DNA from: Zymoseptoria tritici IPO323
Taxonomy: Eukaryota > Ascomycota > Dothideomycetes > Mycosphaerellales > Mycosphaerellaceae
DNA length: 64,000 nt
NCBI RefSeq assembly: GCF_000219625.1
Contig: NC_018199.1
Location: 248,001 to 312,000 of the forward strand
Direction of reading: 5' to 3'
Position 1 is the first letter of the stretch. Each line of letters starts with the position of its first letter. The notes beneath the pieces are model-generated. The model was not told the DNA's origin and searched no databases. It was given only the letters and a program-made list of their open reading frames with translations. Positions 33,352-44,349 of this stretch are shown here, piece after piece. The position numbers and the translations under genes are program-made.

Positions 33352-33353
<2 letters not shown>

Positions 33354-33421
<68 letters not shown>
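33354..33421. repeat. (TC)n microsatellite
   Basis: About 34 uninterrupted TC units lie between the convergent 3' ends of the Q/E-rich gene and the minus-strand membrane-protein gene. Confidence 0.97.
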
Positions 33422-33423
<2 letters not shown>

Positions 33424-33443
33424 CTACGCTTTCCCTCTCCCCT

Positions 33444-35393
33444 TCACCCATCAGAAGCAGACGACGATGGACAGGAGGAGGAGGACGAGGTCGACCCGTC
33501 GTCGCCACTCCACCTTCTCCTCCACATCCATCCAACCCCCCGCCTCGCGCGGCGGCGGTCAAAGTCGTCGCACCAGATCAGCGTGGTGTCCGTATCCTGC
33601 CAGTGCTCCTTCTCCCACCAGTCCGTCGAGGAAACAGAAGAAGAAGAAGAAGAAGAAGAAGAAGAAGAAGAAGAAGAAGAAGAAGAAGAAGAAGAAGAAG
33701 AAAGAAAAGAGTCCGGCGTTGACGACTCCACCTCCGCAACCACCTCCTCCTCCACCTCCTCCTTCCCCGGACCCACATACCTCTCCCCCTCCGTCCGCAG
33801 CGGAGCGCGGAATTCCACACACTGCCGTCCCGCCCACTCCCGGGACGCCATGGGTCCCGGCGGCTGCCTGTGGTCTTCCCACGCCGCGCGGAATCGCTGT
33901 CGCTCGGCTAGAGACATACGCGGCGGGGTTAGGACACCAGGGAAGAGGAGGAGTTCGTGGTGGTTGTCGCTGATGAGGTGGGAGGCGGGATGGATCCAGT
34001 GGTTGGTGGTGTACCATTTGGCGAGGAAGGAGTCGGCCGGGGCGGAGGAGTCGGGGATGCAGGAGGAGGAGGATGGTCGGGGTTGGGACTGGAGGTACAT
34101 GTCGCAATGGGACCAGGTTTCGAGTTGATAGCGGCGGATGGCGAGCTTCCGGACGTTGCAGGAGTGGTGGGTGTTGAAGGCGTCGAAGAGGTCGTTGATG
34201 CGGCCTCGCCAGACGACCGACAGCCAGTCGTGGAGAGTGACTTCATGTTCGGCGGGGGAGGAGGAGTGCTCAGGAGGGGCGGAGGTGAGTTTCGCAAAGA
34301 CTTCGGACCGGGCGCGTGCGTCGAGGTGGTGGAGGAAGTGGTTGTAGGCGTCGAGGTCGGCGTATTCGACCGAGAGGCTTGCGGCTTGGAGGATCAGTCG
34401 CAGTTCGATGGCGCGGAGGGATTCGAAGAGGATGACCATGGACGGGTGGGCGAGGAGCTCGGGCGGCGAGGCATCCAGGATCGGAGCCAGGTGATTGAGG
34501 ATATCGGTGAGGCAGCGCTGGTTGTGCTGGACGACGTTGATGAGCAAGTCTTCCATGGGATCGGGCTTCCACCGCGGGATGTGGTCGGTGATGTCGCGGA
34601 TCCAGGCGTGGAGGAATCGCGCCGTCCACGCGAGGGCGTGGGGAGGGGACGGGCGGAATACCCGACAGTATATGTATGTTCCATACGACTGCGTTAGGAT
34701 TGTGTTCCAAGGGGCCGTCGTGGCTTCGCGACATTGATCCACGGTCACGACCTCGGGAGAGGGTAGCATCGAGATGTAGCGTGAGTCCGAGCGAGCATCA
34801 AAGAGCGGTACAAAGGGAGCGTACAGAAGATCCGTCAACTTCGAGGCGAACCAGGAGTCGGTGTTGTTCAAGAGTTCGAGGACTTGCTGGTAGGTTTGAC
34901 GAGTAGGAGGGGTGTAGGTGAAGAAGTCCTCGGACGTAATCAGGGCGGGAGGAGCACTATCCTTGATAGCACGAGCGTAGATGGAAACGAGGCGGTCGAC
35001 GATGGGGAAGTGATGGCAGGGTGGGGACCACGTCGGAGGGGGGCATGTTTGAGGGGCGGCCATCTTGGGAGGATCCGCACGGGAGGAGGCGAATTGAGTG
35101 AGGGCGTTAAGTAGGAAGAAAGCGAGGAAGGCGATGCTAAACCACATCCGCGTGCGGCGGGGGCGTGGTCGTGCGACGGGTATATCCTCGACCGCATCTC
35201 CGGAGGATGAACCCGAGGGTGAGGATGAACCCGAGGGAGAGGAGCCGCGTAGTAAGGCAGAGGGTGAGGGAGAGGGAGTGCCAGGATCCGATAGAGAGGA
35301 AGAGGCAGAGGAAGAGGCAGCGGGAGAGGCGGTGGGAGAGGCGGAGGGCGATGGGGAAGTTGGGTTCCCACGGCCGGGCCAAGACGAGGATCT

Positions 35394-35424
<31 letters not shown>

Positions 35425-35558
35425 TTGTTGTCGTTGCTGTGACGGCTACTCCTCCGACTGCTACCGCTGGGCTCAGAGGAGGATCTCGAGGCTTGATTCG
35501 CATTCGCATCGGCTGGGGCGGAGATGCCTCTCGCGGCCATTGCTCTCGTTTGCACCAT
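33444..35558 (-). CDS. Single-pass membrane protein with long Ser-rich tails
   Basis: An intact 704-codon frame starting MVQTRAMAARGISAPADANA. Residues 1-135 are Ser/Asn/Asp-rich and disordered. One hydrophobic segment (WFSIAFLAFFLLNALTQFA, about residues 138-156) follows basic residues RPRPRRTR, consistent with a type II or signal-anchor membrane protein whose large helical domain (about residues 160-560, e.g. IVDRLVSIYARAIKDSAPPA, WTARFLHAWIRDITDHIPRW) would be lumenal or extracellular. Residues 560-704 contain an acidic stretch, a run of about 22 serines (from the GAA/TTC repeat at 33637-33702) and a basic end. It is divergent to the multi-pass gene at 36118, and their soluble domains share a similar helical, Trp/His-rich character. 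Family unknown. Confidence 0.75.
33637..33702. repeat. (GAA)n trinucleotide run, codes poly-Ser on the minus strand
   Basis: Twenty-two GAA/AAG units read as serine codons in the minus-strand gene. Length change here would alter the protein tail in units of one residue without breaking the frame. Confidence 0.9.
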
Positions 35559-36029
35559 GGATTATGTATAGTAACCAGGCGACGAATACCTTGGATGGAC
35601 GGATGAATTATAGAAGTCGGATAGTCCGATGGGACGGAGACGGACGAGAGGGAGTCGAGGGAGACTTGTGTGGTGCATGTTTGTAATGGCAGACGTGGTA
35701 AACGACGTATGGAATGCGGATATGCTGTGCCCACTGCTGTGGTGGTGATTGGAATAAAGCCCCATGCGGTTAGTCTAGCGCCACGGTGAGAGTGGCTGTG
35801 GTTGCGGCCGTGGCTGTGGTTGTGGCTAGAGAAAGTGGCGTGGCGTGGCTTGATTAGTTCCAATTCTACCCCGACATCACGTTCCCCGACATCTGCAATG
35901 CATATGCATATGCATCCAATTCGTTTCGTTTCGCTTCGTTTGTTCCCGTCCATCACGGCAATCAAGCAAGTAGTACAAGGTGAGGACATCACCAATCAAC
36001 CCGTAAGGACATTACCTTTCCTTCTATTC

Positions 36030-36117
36030 CCTCCCGTCACTACCACACCACACCTCATCATCCACATTATTCAACATTATCCAACTTTCTCCACACGGTT
36101 CAATCCTGCAACACCAC
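36030..36117 (+). promoter_or_regulatory. CT/CA-rich leader of the multi-pass gene
   Basis: A pyrimidine-rich stretch with CACCACACC, ATTATTCAACATTATCC and CAACACCACATGG leads straight into the ATG at 36118, matching typical filamentous fungal start context. Confidence 0.45.
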
Positions 36118-37831
36118 ATGGACTGGTCCTTTAACGGCTGGGCCTGGAATGTCGTGGGCTTCGTCGCTCTCGCCGGTCTTCATTACTTCCTGGGCCTTCA
36201 ATTCTGCGCTGGCCTCCGCTTCGTGCTCGAGATGGTCCTGGCGGTGCTCCTGGTCATGCTCCAGTTCGCCTTGTACGCCCATCGCCATCGCCGCTACGCC
36301 GCCGCCCTCCTCTGCTTCGTCAACCGCTGCATCGTCGCCTGGCCCTTGCTCATCCCCTACATCATCTTCTCCCCGCTGAATCGACTCTTCATCATCGCCG
36401 CCTATTACTTCTCCCATGGCCTCCGCCCGAGCCGGCGCATGTGTCTCGTCGTCGTCAGCATCTCGTTCGCGGTGCATCTCCTCGGCGTCCCATGGGTCGA
36501 ACAGCGGCTGCTGCCCGCCTCGCCAGCAGATCTCATGTATGGCGATGATCTCGCTACGCATTGTCCGAAACGTCTCTTGGATCCGGCCTCGAATCTCCTC
36601 GACGGCCGTGATGAATCCCTGGCTCTAGGTCTCTTCGTCGGCTATCGTGCGCTGCAGGGCATTCCGTGAGTGCTTCTTCTTCTCTCCCTTGTGCTTCTTC
36701 TTCTCTCCCTCATGCTTCTTCTTCTTCTCTCCCTCATGCTTCTTCTTCTTCCCTCCCTCGCTCCATCTCCATCAACCTCACGACTAACCGCACAACAACA
36801 GCAATCCCGCCTTGGAAGCAGACTTCTGCAACGCCGAGCGTGCTCTCGAAATCATCTCTCCTGCCATAATCAGATCTACCGCCGTCCCGACCGAGGTGGA
36901 GCGAGTCCGCAGATGGATAACGTGCCATCGCACCCCAGCCAACCACACCACCTCGTCCTCTGCTCCTCCTCCTCCTCCACTCAACGCCAAGCTCATCCAG
37001 GATTACGTAGTCCCACTCCAGGCCCACCGCGACGCCCTGGGCGCAGCAATCTACGCCTACGGCAATGTCACTCGGCCCATCTACGATTCCTGGCTCTTCT
37101 ACCAAATCACAACCCACAAAGCCCTTTCCTCGCCCTTCTACTCTTCCCTCCACAACGCCTTTGCCACTCCCTGCGACGCCCCCATCCTCTCCTCCGCCAC
37201 CCGCCTTCGCTGTCAACTCCTCTCCCGTACCACCGTCCGATGGGTCCAGAGACTCCACCACGGCGCCATCGGGAGCGGTCCCCATCCTCTCTGGTCCCTC
37301 CGCTCTCACGTCCTCCCCAACTTCGCCCGCGAGGTCCACGCCTGGCACACCGACCTCCTCACCAACTTGCCCCGAATCCGTCCGGCGCTCGTCATTCTGC
37401 CCGCTTTCCCCACCGAAGATCGCTCCCGGCTCCGCGACCTCGGTGTCAACGACGCTCAAGCTCTGAACTACAACTCCATGCTGGAAGACTTCCTCACCCA
37501 GCGCCCGCGGCCCAAGCACGTCGACGGCAAAGACGTCGGCGTTGCCCTCGAGTGCCTCGACTGGTTGCTGGCGAACCCGTGGCTGCCGGAATCGCCGTGG
37601 AGCCCGCGGTTGTGGGAGGTGTTGAACGACGCGAGGTTCCAGGCGGAGGGGGCCGTACGCCACCAGAATCGGGCGACGCTGGCAGCGGGAGACCCCACGG
37701 TGGTGGTTCTGCCGAACGGCAAAGAGGGCTTCGCGGCGTGGGTGGAGTGGGTGGATTGGCAGGGGTGGTGGGAGTGGGTGGTGGCCTTGGTCATGGCGGT
37801 GTTGAGCGGGGATTGGGATGGGTGGGATTGA
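36118..37831 (+). CDS. Multi-pass membrane protein, two exons
   Basis: Exon 1 (36118-36665) starts MDWSFNGWAWNVVGFVALAG and contains about four hydrophobic helices (residues about 10-60, 78-100, 115-135). The intron 36666-36801 has donor GTGAGT, branch-like ACTAACC and acceptor AACAACAG. Exon 2 (36802-37831) continues in frame as NPALEADFCNAERALEIISP, a proline run (APPPPPLN), a soluble helical domain (LIQDYVVPLQAHRDALGAAI, EVHAWHTDLLTNLPRIRPAL) and a Trp-rich hydrophobic end (WWEWVVALVMAVLSGDWDGW) that may be a last helix. Total 526 residues. It is divergently arranged with the 33444 gene about 560 bp away. No named family; both genes combine a membrane anchor with a helical domain. Confidence 0.75.
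36666..36801 (+). other. 136-bp intron with CTTCTT repeats
   Basis: The intron is filled with about four units of the type ATGCTTCTTCTTCTCTCCCTC. Removing it joins two long frames exactly, and all splice signals are present. Confidence 0.85.
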
Positions 37832-38609
37832 TGGGTGGCGTGTGTGAGTGAGATCCTCCACCGTGGGTTGGATAAGCAATAGCAGGGTGACAATCGATGG
37901 GGGAAATGTGAAGGACAAGGGAGGAATCGCGCAGGAGCTGTTGTTGGGTTTCAAGTTTCTTTCTCGCAATCAGAAGGCTAAATATGCTACTTTTGCCCGG
38001 TCGACGCCCCGCGACTATGGCCATGAGCATCGGATCAAGCAAGCGGAGGGAACAGGGTCGGAGACTTGTGAGCGGACAATATCCTCCCCGGCCGTCTCTT
38101 GGAATGAAAAAACGTTGAATTGGTTTGCAAAAAATCTTTCGTTGATGTGATTCGTGGCAAGAGATCTGCTCCCCCGAATGGCCATGGTGACTGACATTTT
38201 CTCCCCCGAGGTAGGACGGCAATGTTCATGACGCTTCGTTGCCCCCCGAATGGCTGGCCAGGTTGACGGGAAATCTCCCCCGACTTGGCCGCGCTGATAT
38301 CAGGTCGTGGTTACTCACACTCTCTCCCCAACATGTTACATGGCCATTGTTGTAATTTTGATCTCGATCGGGGATGGGTGGTGTTGATCAATCTCAATGC
38401 GGTCTGTCGCTTCGATGCCCGCCTATCTCCTTTCTTCTGAGCCGAAATGATCGAGCCGAAACGATCGAGGCGCGGAATCTAAGACCACTTGGATGGACGG
38501 GAAATGTTTATAACACTGTCTCCGAATGGACATGTACAATCTCAATCCTGACCTGAAATGGTCGAGTTGATCTTAATAGGTCTCGATGCCGACATTCGCA
38601 TACCTAAAC
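37832..38609. other. Intergenic boundary before the transposon cluster
   Basis: No gene seen. Several CTCCCCCGA elements (near 38170, 38202, 38274) and two ATGATCGAGCCGAAACGATCGAG-type repeats (38447-38470) occur. Composition switches abruptly at about 38610 from normal to CpA/TpG-poor sequence. Confidence 0.5.
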
Positions 38610-39635
38610 GTACGAGTTCAAGTTAGAATAAGTAACTAATCGTTGTATCTATCGAGGCTAAAAGAGAAGAAAGCTAAACGAGGATATACTCGTAAAGGGG
38701 TAACTTAGTAAAGTAATGCCTTAGGTAGTACGCATATCCCTAGGTTAGAACAACCGATAGTAATACGTAGAAATAAGGACGTAGGGCGTAGTTCTATAAC
38801 TTCTATAAACGACTAGTAGAAAAGATAGAAACGCTAAATCTATAGTAAAAGACTCCGCTAATAAGGAGCTAGAGAATACTATAGACTTTTAGTAACTTAG
38901 CTATATAGTAGAAAAGCTAGTATATACGCTAGTAGTAAGGACGTTAGTATAGTAGCCGCTCTACTCTTAGTAAGGGTATTAGAGTTAGTACTATTATTAT
39001 TATTTAGAGGTAGTAGTAAAGGTGCCGGTAAACGCTATTATAAGTACCCTAATCCTTACCTATAGCTTAGAACTAATAAGTAGTACTAAACTTATATTTT
39101 TACTAGTATAATATAATAGTATAGAAGTTTTAGTATAATTATAGTAGTATTAAGCTCTACTTTAGATAACCTAGATAAGAAAAGGTATATATACTTATCT
39201 ATAAAGGCTATAAGTACGCTTAATTCTTTCTTATAGGATCTTTAGTTTTACTCTACCGTATTAGATAAGAAGGAGTTATATAGTAATCGTACAAATTGCT
39301 ATATATTACTAACCTTCTACTACTACTATATAAAGTAACCGGCTCCCTTACCTAATATACCTAAGTATATCTTAGCTAAGAGTAGTAGATTATAGCTATA
39401 CTTTATTACTACGGCTATATATAATTCCTTAGTTAAGTTAAATAAGAGCTAGTTAATATCTATCTAATACTAGCTATCGTTCTTATTTGTCTTTATTTAT
39501 ACCGGTATAGTAGGTAGAATCGACTACTACTAACCTAAGGCACTAAGAGGTAAGTATATAATTGCCTAAGGGCGCGGTATTAAGCGTAGAATTATATTAA
39601 GAAATAAGTAGTAGCTATAAAGTGCATTAAGTGCT
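38610..39635. mobile_element. RIP-mutated repeat of unknown type
   Basis: CpA and TpG are nearly absent and TAG/CTA/TATA abound, the product of heavy RIP, so this was a repeated sequence. Short plus-strand stretches such as KSIVKDSANKELENTIDF hint at coding origin, but no domain is recognisable and no terminal repeats were found. It continues beyond the young retroposon inserted at 39648. Confidence 0.5.
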
Positions 39636-39647
39636 ACCGACGACTAG

Positions 39648-40417
39648 TTTGTTTGTTTGTTTGTTTGTTTGTTCCATTTACGTCCTTTTGGAGTCTATAA
39701 CTATGTAGGACGGCCTTGCAAGCAAGGTAGTAGATCTATTTATAATCAAAATTCTTTTAATATTCTTTAACCTTAGGGGAAACCCCGTGCCTAAGGCAAT
39801 GCTAAAGGACTTTAAACAAATGCAAGACAAAGGAAATTAACGAGTGTCGTTGTCTGTAGCTAGGGCTGCAGAATTTTCGCGCTAAGCTTTTTGTAGAATT
39901 TTTAGCGGATCCTCCCGCTTCGCACGCTACGAATTCGAAATGTAGTGCAAAAGTAGTGCAAAATGCTGTGCAAAAGCAGTGCAAAAGCAGCTGTCTAACT
40001 CGCTGCCTTCTCTTGTCCTTAATATGCCTTTATAGAACTGTATGCTGCTTCCAAACGTATACAGCTACGCAGGTTAATCGCAGAGTTGTAGATTCCACCG
40101 AGTTCCAGCTCTTTAAAGTGTATGTATGCTTCCTTTCGAGGGCGACGACGTCTCTAGGGACATGCAATTTCGATTCGGATTTCGAGGAGGTGCGCGTATA
40201 GGATAGAGTAGACTGCTTCTTCTCGTTCGTAGAGGGCTGTTCGTTCGAATCGTGCCGTTGTTCTGTTATAGCTTGTATTTCGAGGCGGATTTCGAGAAGG
40301 ATTTCGGGCGGATTTCGAGAGGTTTTCGAGGAGGTTTCTTCCAGACTGTCTTAGTTTCCCTTCCGAGGAAGGTACTTACAACGGCCACCACGTGAAGGTG
40401 CAGTCTGTTCGGCCGTC
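39648..40417 (-). mobile_element. Ribozyme-bearing non-autonomous retroposon, copy 1
   Basis: The element lies on the minus strand: 5' end at 40417, 3' end an (AAAC)n tail read as (GTTT)n from 39648. It is flanked by 12-bp target duplications ACCGACGACTAG (39636-39647 and 40418-40429). It is about 770 bp and has no open frame of note, so it must use another element's reverse transcriptase. Sequence in order from the 5' end: an HDV-like ribozyme (77 nt), a set of CTCGAAATCC-type repeats, about 500 bp unique sequence, the tail. CpA and TpG are largely retained, unlike the flanks, showing insertion after most of the RIP around it. It is nearly identical to 58709-59483. The structure is that of a LINE-dependent retroposon. 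Confidence 0.85.
40341..40417 (-). ncRNA. HDV-like self-cleaving ribozyme, copy 1
   Basis: Numbering from G1 (complement of 40417): P1 1-7 GACGGCC with 32-38 GGCCGUU (G1-U38 wobble), P2 11-17 CAGACUG with 70-76 CAGUCUG, P3 19-21 ACC with 29-31 GGU, L3 22-28 UUCACGU, P4 46-50 with 55-59, J4/2 containing C-U-A-A at 64-67. This is the double-pseudoknot order of hepatitis-delta-like ribozymes. All paired positions match copy 2. The one difference within the 77 nt is U65 instead of C65, which falls at the variable base after the presumed catalytic cytosine. Cleavage 5' of G1 would release exactly the element's 5' end. Confidence 0.82.
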
Positions 40418-40555
40418 ACCGACGACTAGTAATGTTATTGTCCGATCCTTAAAAAAAGGAAGAATCCGACTACTATACATCGCTAAGACCTAAAACTACG
40501 CTATACTATAAACTATGTTTAGTACTATTTGCCCTATAACATTTTCCTCCCCTAC

Positions 40556-40587
40556 TTATTATATGTCTATACTATAGACATAATAAG
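40556..40587. terminator. Palindrome beyond the 3' end of the unidentified element ORF
   Basis: TTATTATATGTCTATA is followed by its near-complement TATAGACATAATAA, separated by one base. It lies just past the minus-strand stop at 40594-40596, so it may have been a 3' processing or terminal structure. RIP could have sharpened its A/T symmetry. Confidence 0.35.
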
Positions 40588-40593
40588 CACTAC

Positions 40594-43500
40594 TTAATAG
40601 CGACTAAGTTCCTTAATGTCGTCGTTACAAAGATCTAGCTTATTAAGCTAGTTCTTAGCGAGCTAGTCCTCTTCCTTACTACCGAACTATAGGTATTACT
40701 AGTAAACCTACTCTATAGTCGGTACGTATCCGTCGGCAACGCGACCGGAGGTGCTAAAAACAGGCAGATCCTTAGTATTAGTCTTAGCCGAGGGGTTGCG
40801 AGCCTTACTCTCCTCGACTATATTACCCTTAGTATTAATAGTTACCTTTAAACCCTTACTATTATTACGGTCGTTAATTTCCTAGGCTATTTCCTTAACC
40901 TATAGCTTGCTCTTGTTCTTAGCTAGTGCGGCTATACGCTCGGTACGCTCCGTATCGCTCGCGCTTACCTTCTTATACTTACTACCGCCGAAGTAGCTAT
41001 TATTAAATCTAAAGGCTTCTTACTCTTACGGACGGACGTAGTCGGCTATAGTAAGGAAGACGCGAGCGACTAATGTAGCGCGAGTCTTAGTAACGTACTC
41101 CTTATAGTAGAATTTAGACTTAGAGAAGAGAGTATCTTAGTTAGCCTTAACACCGGCATCGAGGTAGGTAGTAGCACCGAGAAAAGCGTTTAATAGAGTA
41201 CTCTACGTACGGATAACTACTAAGGTAGGGAAGGGCGTAGTCGGTGTACCGTAGTTGTTAGGCTTACTAGACGGAGTCTTAAAGCTAGGCATACGTACGG
41301 AGTAGGAGTAGGCAAGCTCGGCGACGGTACTAGCTAAGGCATTCTCGATAGCACTACCGGGCTTACCGGCGACAAACTATAGTAGAGTAGTTATACGTAG
41401 CTTAGTTACTAGTCCGGTAGATCTATACGGAAGTAGTAGATAAGAGATGCGAGTAACACCTACCTTAACTAGCTAAAGGTGCTAGTTAGTCTTAAATTCC
41501 TAAAGATCCTCCGTAGTAATTATCTTATCGGTAATTATTAGAACTATCGTATTACGTAGACTAAGCTTAAAGCGAGCATCCTTCGTAGTAGCCTCCTTAT
41601 CTATACCCTTAGCGACTTTAGAGTCGATAAGTGCCTACGTACGCTCCTCTATATTAGTATACTACTTCTTCTAGTATAGGTATATACTAGGGATAATTAG
41701 GGTATAGTTCTCCTTATCTTTATCGGTAAGGGAAACTAAACCTTAAATTACTATTACTATTAACTTATTACCCTCGAGCATATCGATAGGGTTATAATCT
41801 ATATACTTAAAAGTAGTAAACGCCCCCGGAAGCGTAAGCTTAGCGTAGTACGGGTATAAGTAGAGGTTTATTACCTTATCTAGTCGAAGAAGGTAGTATA
41901 ATGCGTAGTATATTAGGTCTTAGCGCATACTCTACTATATTAGCGAGTAGAAGTAGTTACGTAACTAGCTAATGTCGTTAGTGCCGGGAGGTATAAGGAA
42001 ATAATAGTAATATATCTTAAACTCGCTCTTAAAGATATATAGAAGGTCGAAGTTCTTCTACTAGCCGAGGATATTAATAGCGATCGTACCGTCTAGCTAG
42101 AACTAATCGTAGACTCCGGGCAGTATAGCTTTAGCGGCTATAGAGAAATCGTCGTTTATTATATAAACCTCGAATACTAATTTATTAGGGATCTTGCGGT
42201 ATATAAGGTAGGCGTCGCGGGGATAAGGGGACTAAGTAAACTTCTTAACATTAGCATAGGCATTATTAGTTAATAAGAAAGCCGTAATGCGATTACCGGT
42301 GTTGTTCGCGTAGTCGATAATACGCTATATAGCGGTGTCGTAGCTAAGTACGTTAACGAAATATCTAGCCTTTCTAAGAAGCTAATACTAATACGCGAAG
42401 TAGATATAGTAACCGTCGCTTAGGTAGGTAGTAGTAAGAGCTATAACCGTATTAACTTTAGTACGAGTAGCTACGGTAATTGTAGCCTTATCCTTAAGGC
42501 GAGTAAGCTTCTTAATTTTCTCGATAACCGCCTTTAAGGCGGCTTTCCGAATAGTGCTATCCGAAAGGTTAGTAGTTATAGATATATTCGGGCGGAAGTA
42601 TATATAGTTATCCTTAATTCTAGCCTTTATAGCCGTAGTCTTAATACCGCGGTTACGACGACCTAGCTTATCCTTAAAGTCGTCGTTGCTAGTATTATCC
42701 GTATTATCTTCCTTAGCGTTATCGCCGCGCGTAGCTATAAGCGTAGTAGTAGTAGTACGGGTACCTACGCGTAGCCGTATACTCGGCCGAGTACTCGCCG
42801 CATCCTTACTAAGAGGACGCGCTTCTTAGTTATCGATATCTTAAAGGGCCTTAGCTAAGAGCTCGTCTTCCTTAGCTTGTCGTACCGCGCTAGTATCGAA
42901 CTTATTCGTAAATTTAGCGCTAGAGCGCCGTACGGCCGCGGTTAGGTAATAAAGTACGAGTAGGCTTAGGGCTATTAACCGGGCTCTTAGGGTAGTCGAT
43001 AGTAAGGGCGGTAGTAGGGTAGAATCTAATAAGCGTACCTTATATATTAATGCGGTATTAAGAGTAGAAGAGTAGGTTCGCCTTTATCTTATTACTACGG
43101 TTATTAATAGCCTTTTCTAATTCTTCTAATTCCGAGCGCGTAATTACGCGCATAGTAGTGTCCGGATCGTTCTTAACATTCTAAACTACTAGCTTAATAT
43201 TACTAATAGTAATTTCGGTCGTACGGGTAGTACGGGTCTTACTAATATTAGTAATTATAGTACGAGTAAGCGCGTTAATTATTTGCTCTACTTTCTTCGA
43301 GGAGTTAATAAGTACGCTTATATACTTATTAAAGTCGTTAGAGCGTACTTTGTTAATTATAAAGTACGGATATACGACTATACTCGGGGCATCCTCGATT
43401 TAAAGATTTATACTTAGCGTATAGCGATACTAGTCGTTACGCTTTACCGAGTCGCGAGAAATCTAAAGATTAGTAGAGTAGTTCTTAACTTTACTATCGA

Positions 43501-43800
43501 GTAGATTAAAGCGATTAACCTCGACCGGGTAGTAGACTACTAGCTCCTTATCGAACAATATACGTATATTATTAGTAGTTATCTTTATAGCTACGCCGAA
43601 AGCCTTAAGCTTCTTAGCTATATCTACGTAGAACTAGAGTGCTTCTTCCTTATCGAAGTTTACTACGTAGGTACGAATTTTATTAATGCTACTAAAGGTG
43701 TTACCGTTATATTAGATAGGGGTAAGTAGTGCGCCTTATAGTATAAGCGCGAGCGCCTATAAAGTCGAGTTAGCTATCGAGGCCGGTTATAAAGGGGGGT
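40594..43800 (-). pseudogene. Unidentified transposon protein of ~1,060 codons, RIP-inactivated
   Basis: On the minus strand a coherent protein can be read, broken almost only by TAG/TAA at positions expected from CAG, CAA or TGG. Landmarks: VVNFDKEEALQFYVDIAKKL (about 43650), IEDAPSIVVYPYFIINKVRS, SELEELEKAINNRSNKIKAN, one frame change near 42900, ATITVATRTKVNTVIALTTT, NNTGNRITAFLLTNNAYANV, DLLYIFKSEFKIYYYYFLIP, LPGAFTTFKYIDYNPIDMLE, GLVSLTDKDKENYTLIIPS, ERTERIAALAKNKSKL, and a stop at 40594. No reverse transcriptase, integrase or DDE motif was recognised. The segment FK(H/Y)IDYNP followed by (C/Y)TLIIPG-like sequence faintly recalls the HxD iron ligands of 2-oxoglutarate dioxygenases; this is weak. 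It is certainly a repeated element because of RIP. Confidence 0.55.
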
Positions 43801-44340
43801 AGTAAACGAGGATGTTAATAAGGGGGTTATAGTTATAAAAAGTAACTCGAGAAAATGTATAAGAACTACTAGTAGGAGAAAATAAGACTAGCCGGCTACT
43901 TCCGATTAAGGCGGAAAGTAGTAGTTAATATATACCTACTATAAGTGTCGATATTAAGTACGAGTAGTTGCGCTTTAGTGCGCATATTAAAGAGCGTAGT
44001 TAGTTTAATAGTTCGCTATTTCTAGATAGTCGAGCTAGTGCTAGTTACTACCTTAATACGGCTATTTTCCTTCGATCACCCCTAGGGGTAGCCCGGGGTA
44101 ATACCGGGACGGGGTAGCGGGGACGGCGGTAGTAGCCGCGATATAACAATACTAGTCGTAGTAATAGTTGTTAGTAAATTCTATTATATCTGCCTCCGCC
44201 GAATACCGACAATTAGTATCTAATCCCCTACCTTAGCGGTATATATACCCCTACTAAGGCCTTTTAAGCTCGTTTAAGCTAGATTACGCCTATATAATTA
44301 ATACGACCGGAGAAGAGGCGAAGGAGGAACTCGAGGTATA
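43801..44340. mobile_element. RIP-mutated spacer; Gypsy-1 5' end probably here
   Basis: CpA/TpG-depleted sequence with no readable protein. Gypsy-1's 5' LTR should lie near 44100-44260, but a match to its 3' LTR could not be made out. TATATACCCCTAC near 44242 resembles the 3' LTR end. Confidence 0.35.
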
Positions 44341-44349
44341 AGGATATAT

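Noticed and set aside
33261..34128. Plus-strand frames with poly-Leu/Ser or poly-Glu
   Set aside because: Produced by the (TC)n and (GAA)n runs opposite the real minus-strand gene.
34270..34734. Overlapping frames within the single-pass membrane protein gene
   Set aside because: They are shadows of the 704-codon frame, which has the consistent composition and start context.
39802..40201. 60- and 81-codon frames inside retroposon copy 1 (and 59142-59324 in copy 2)
   Set aside because: They are short, differ by stops between copies and show no protein character.
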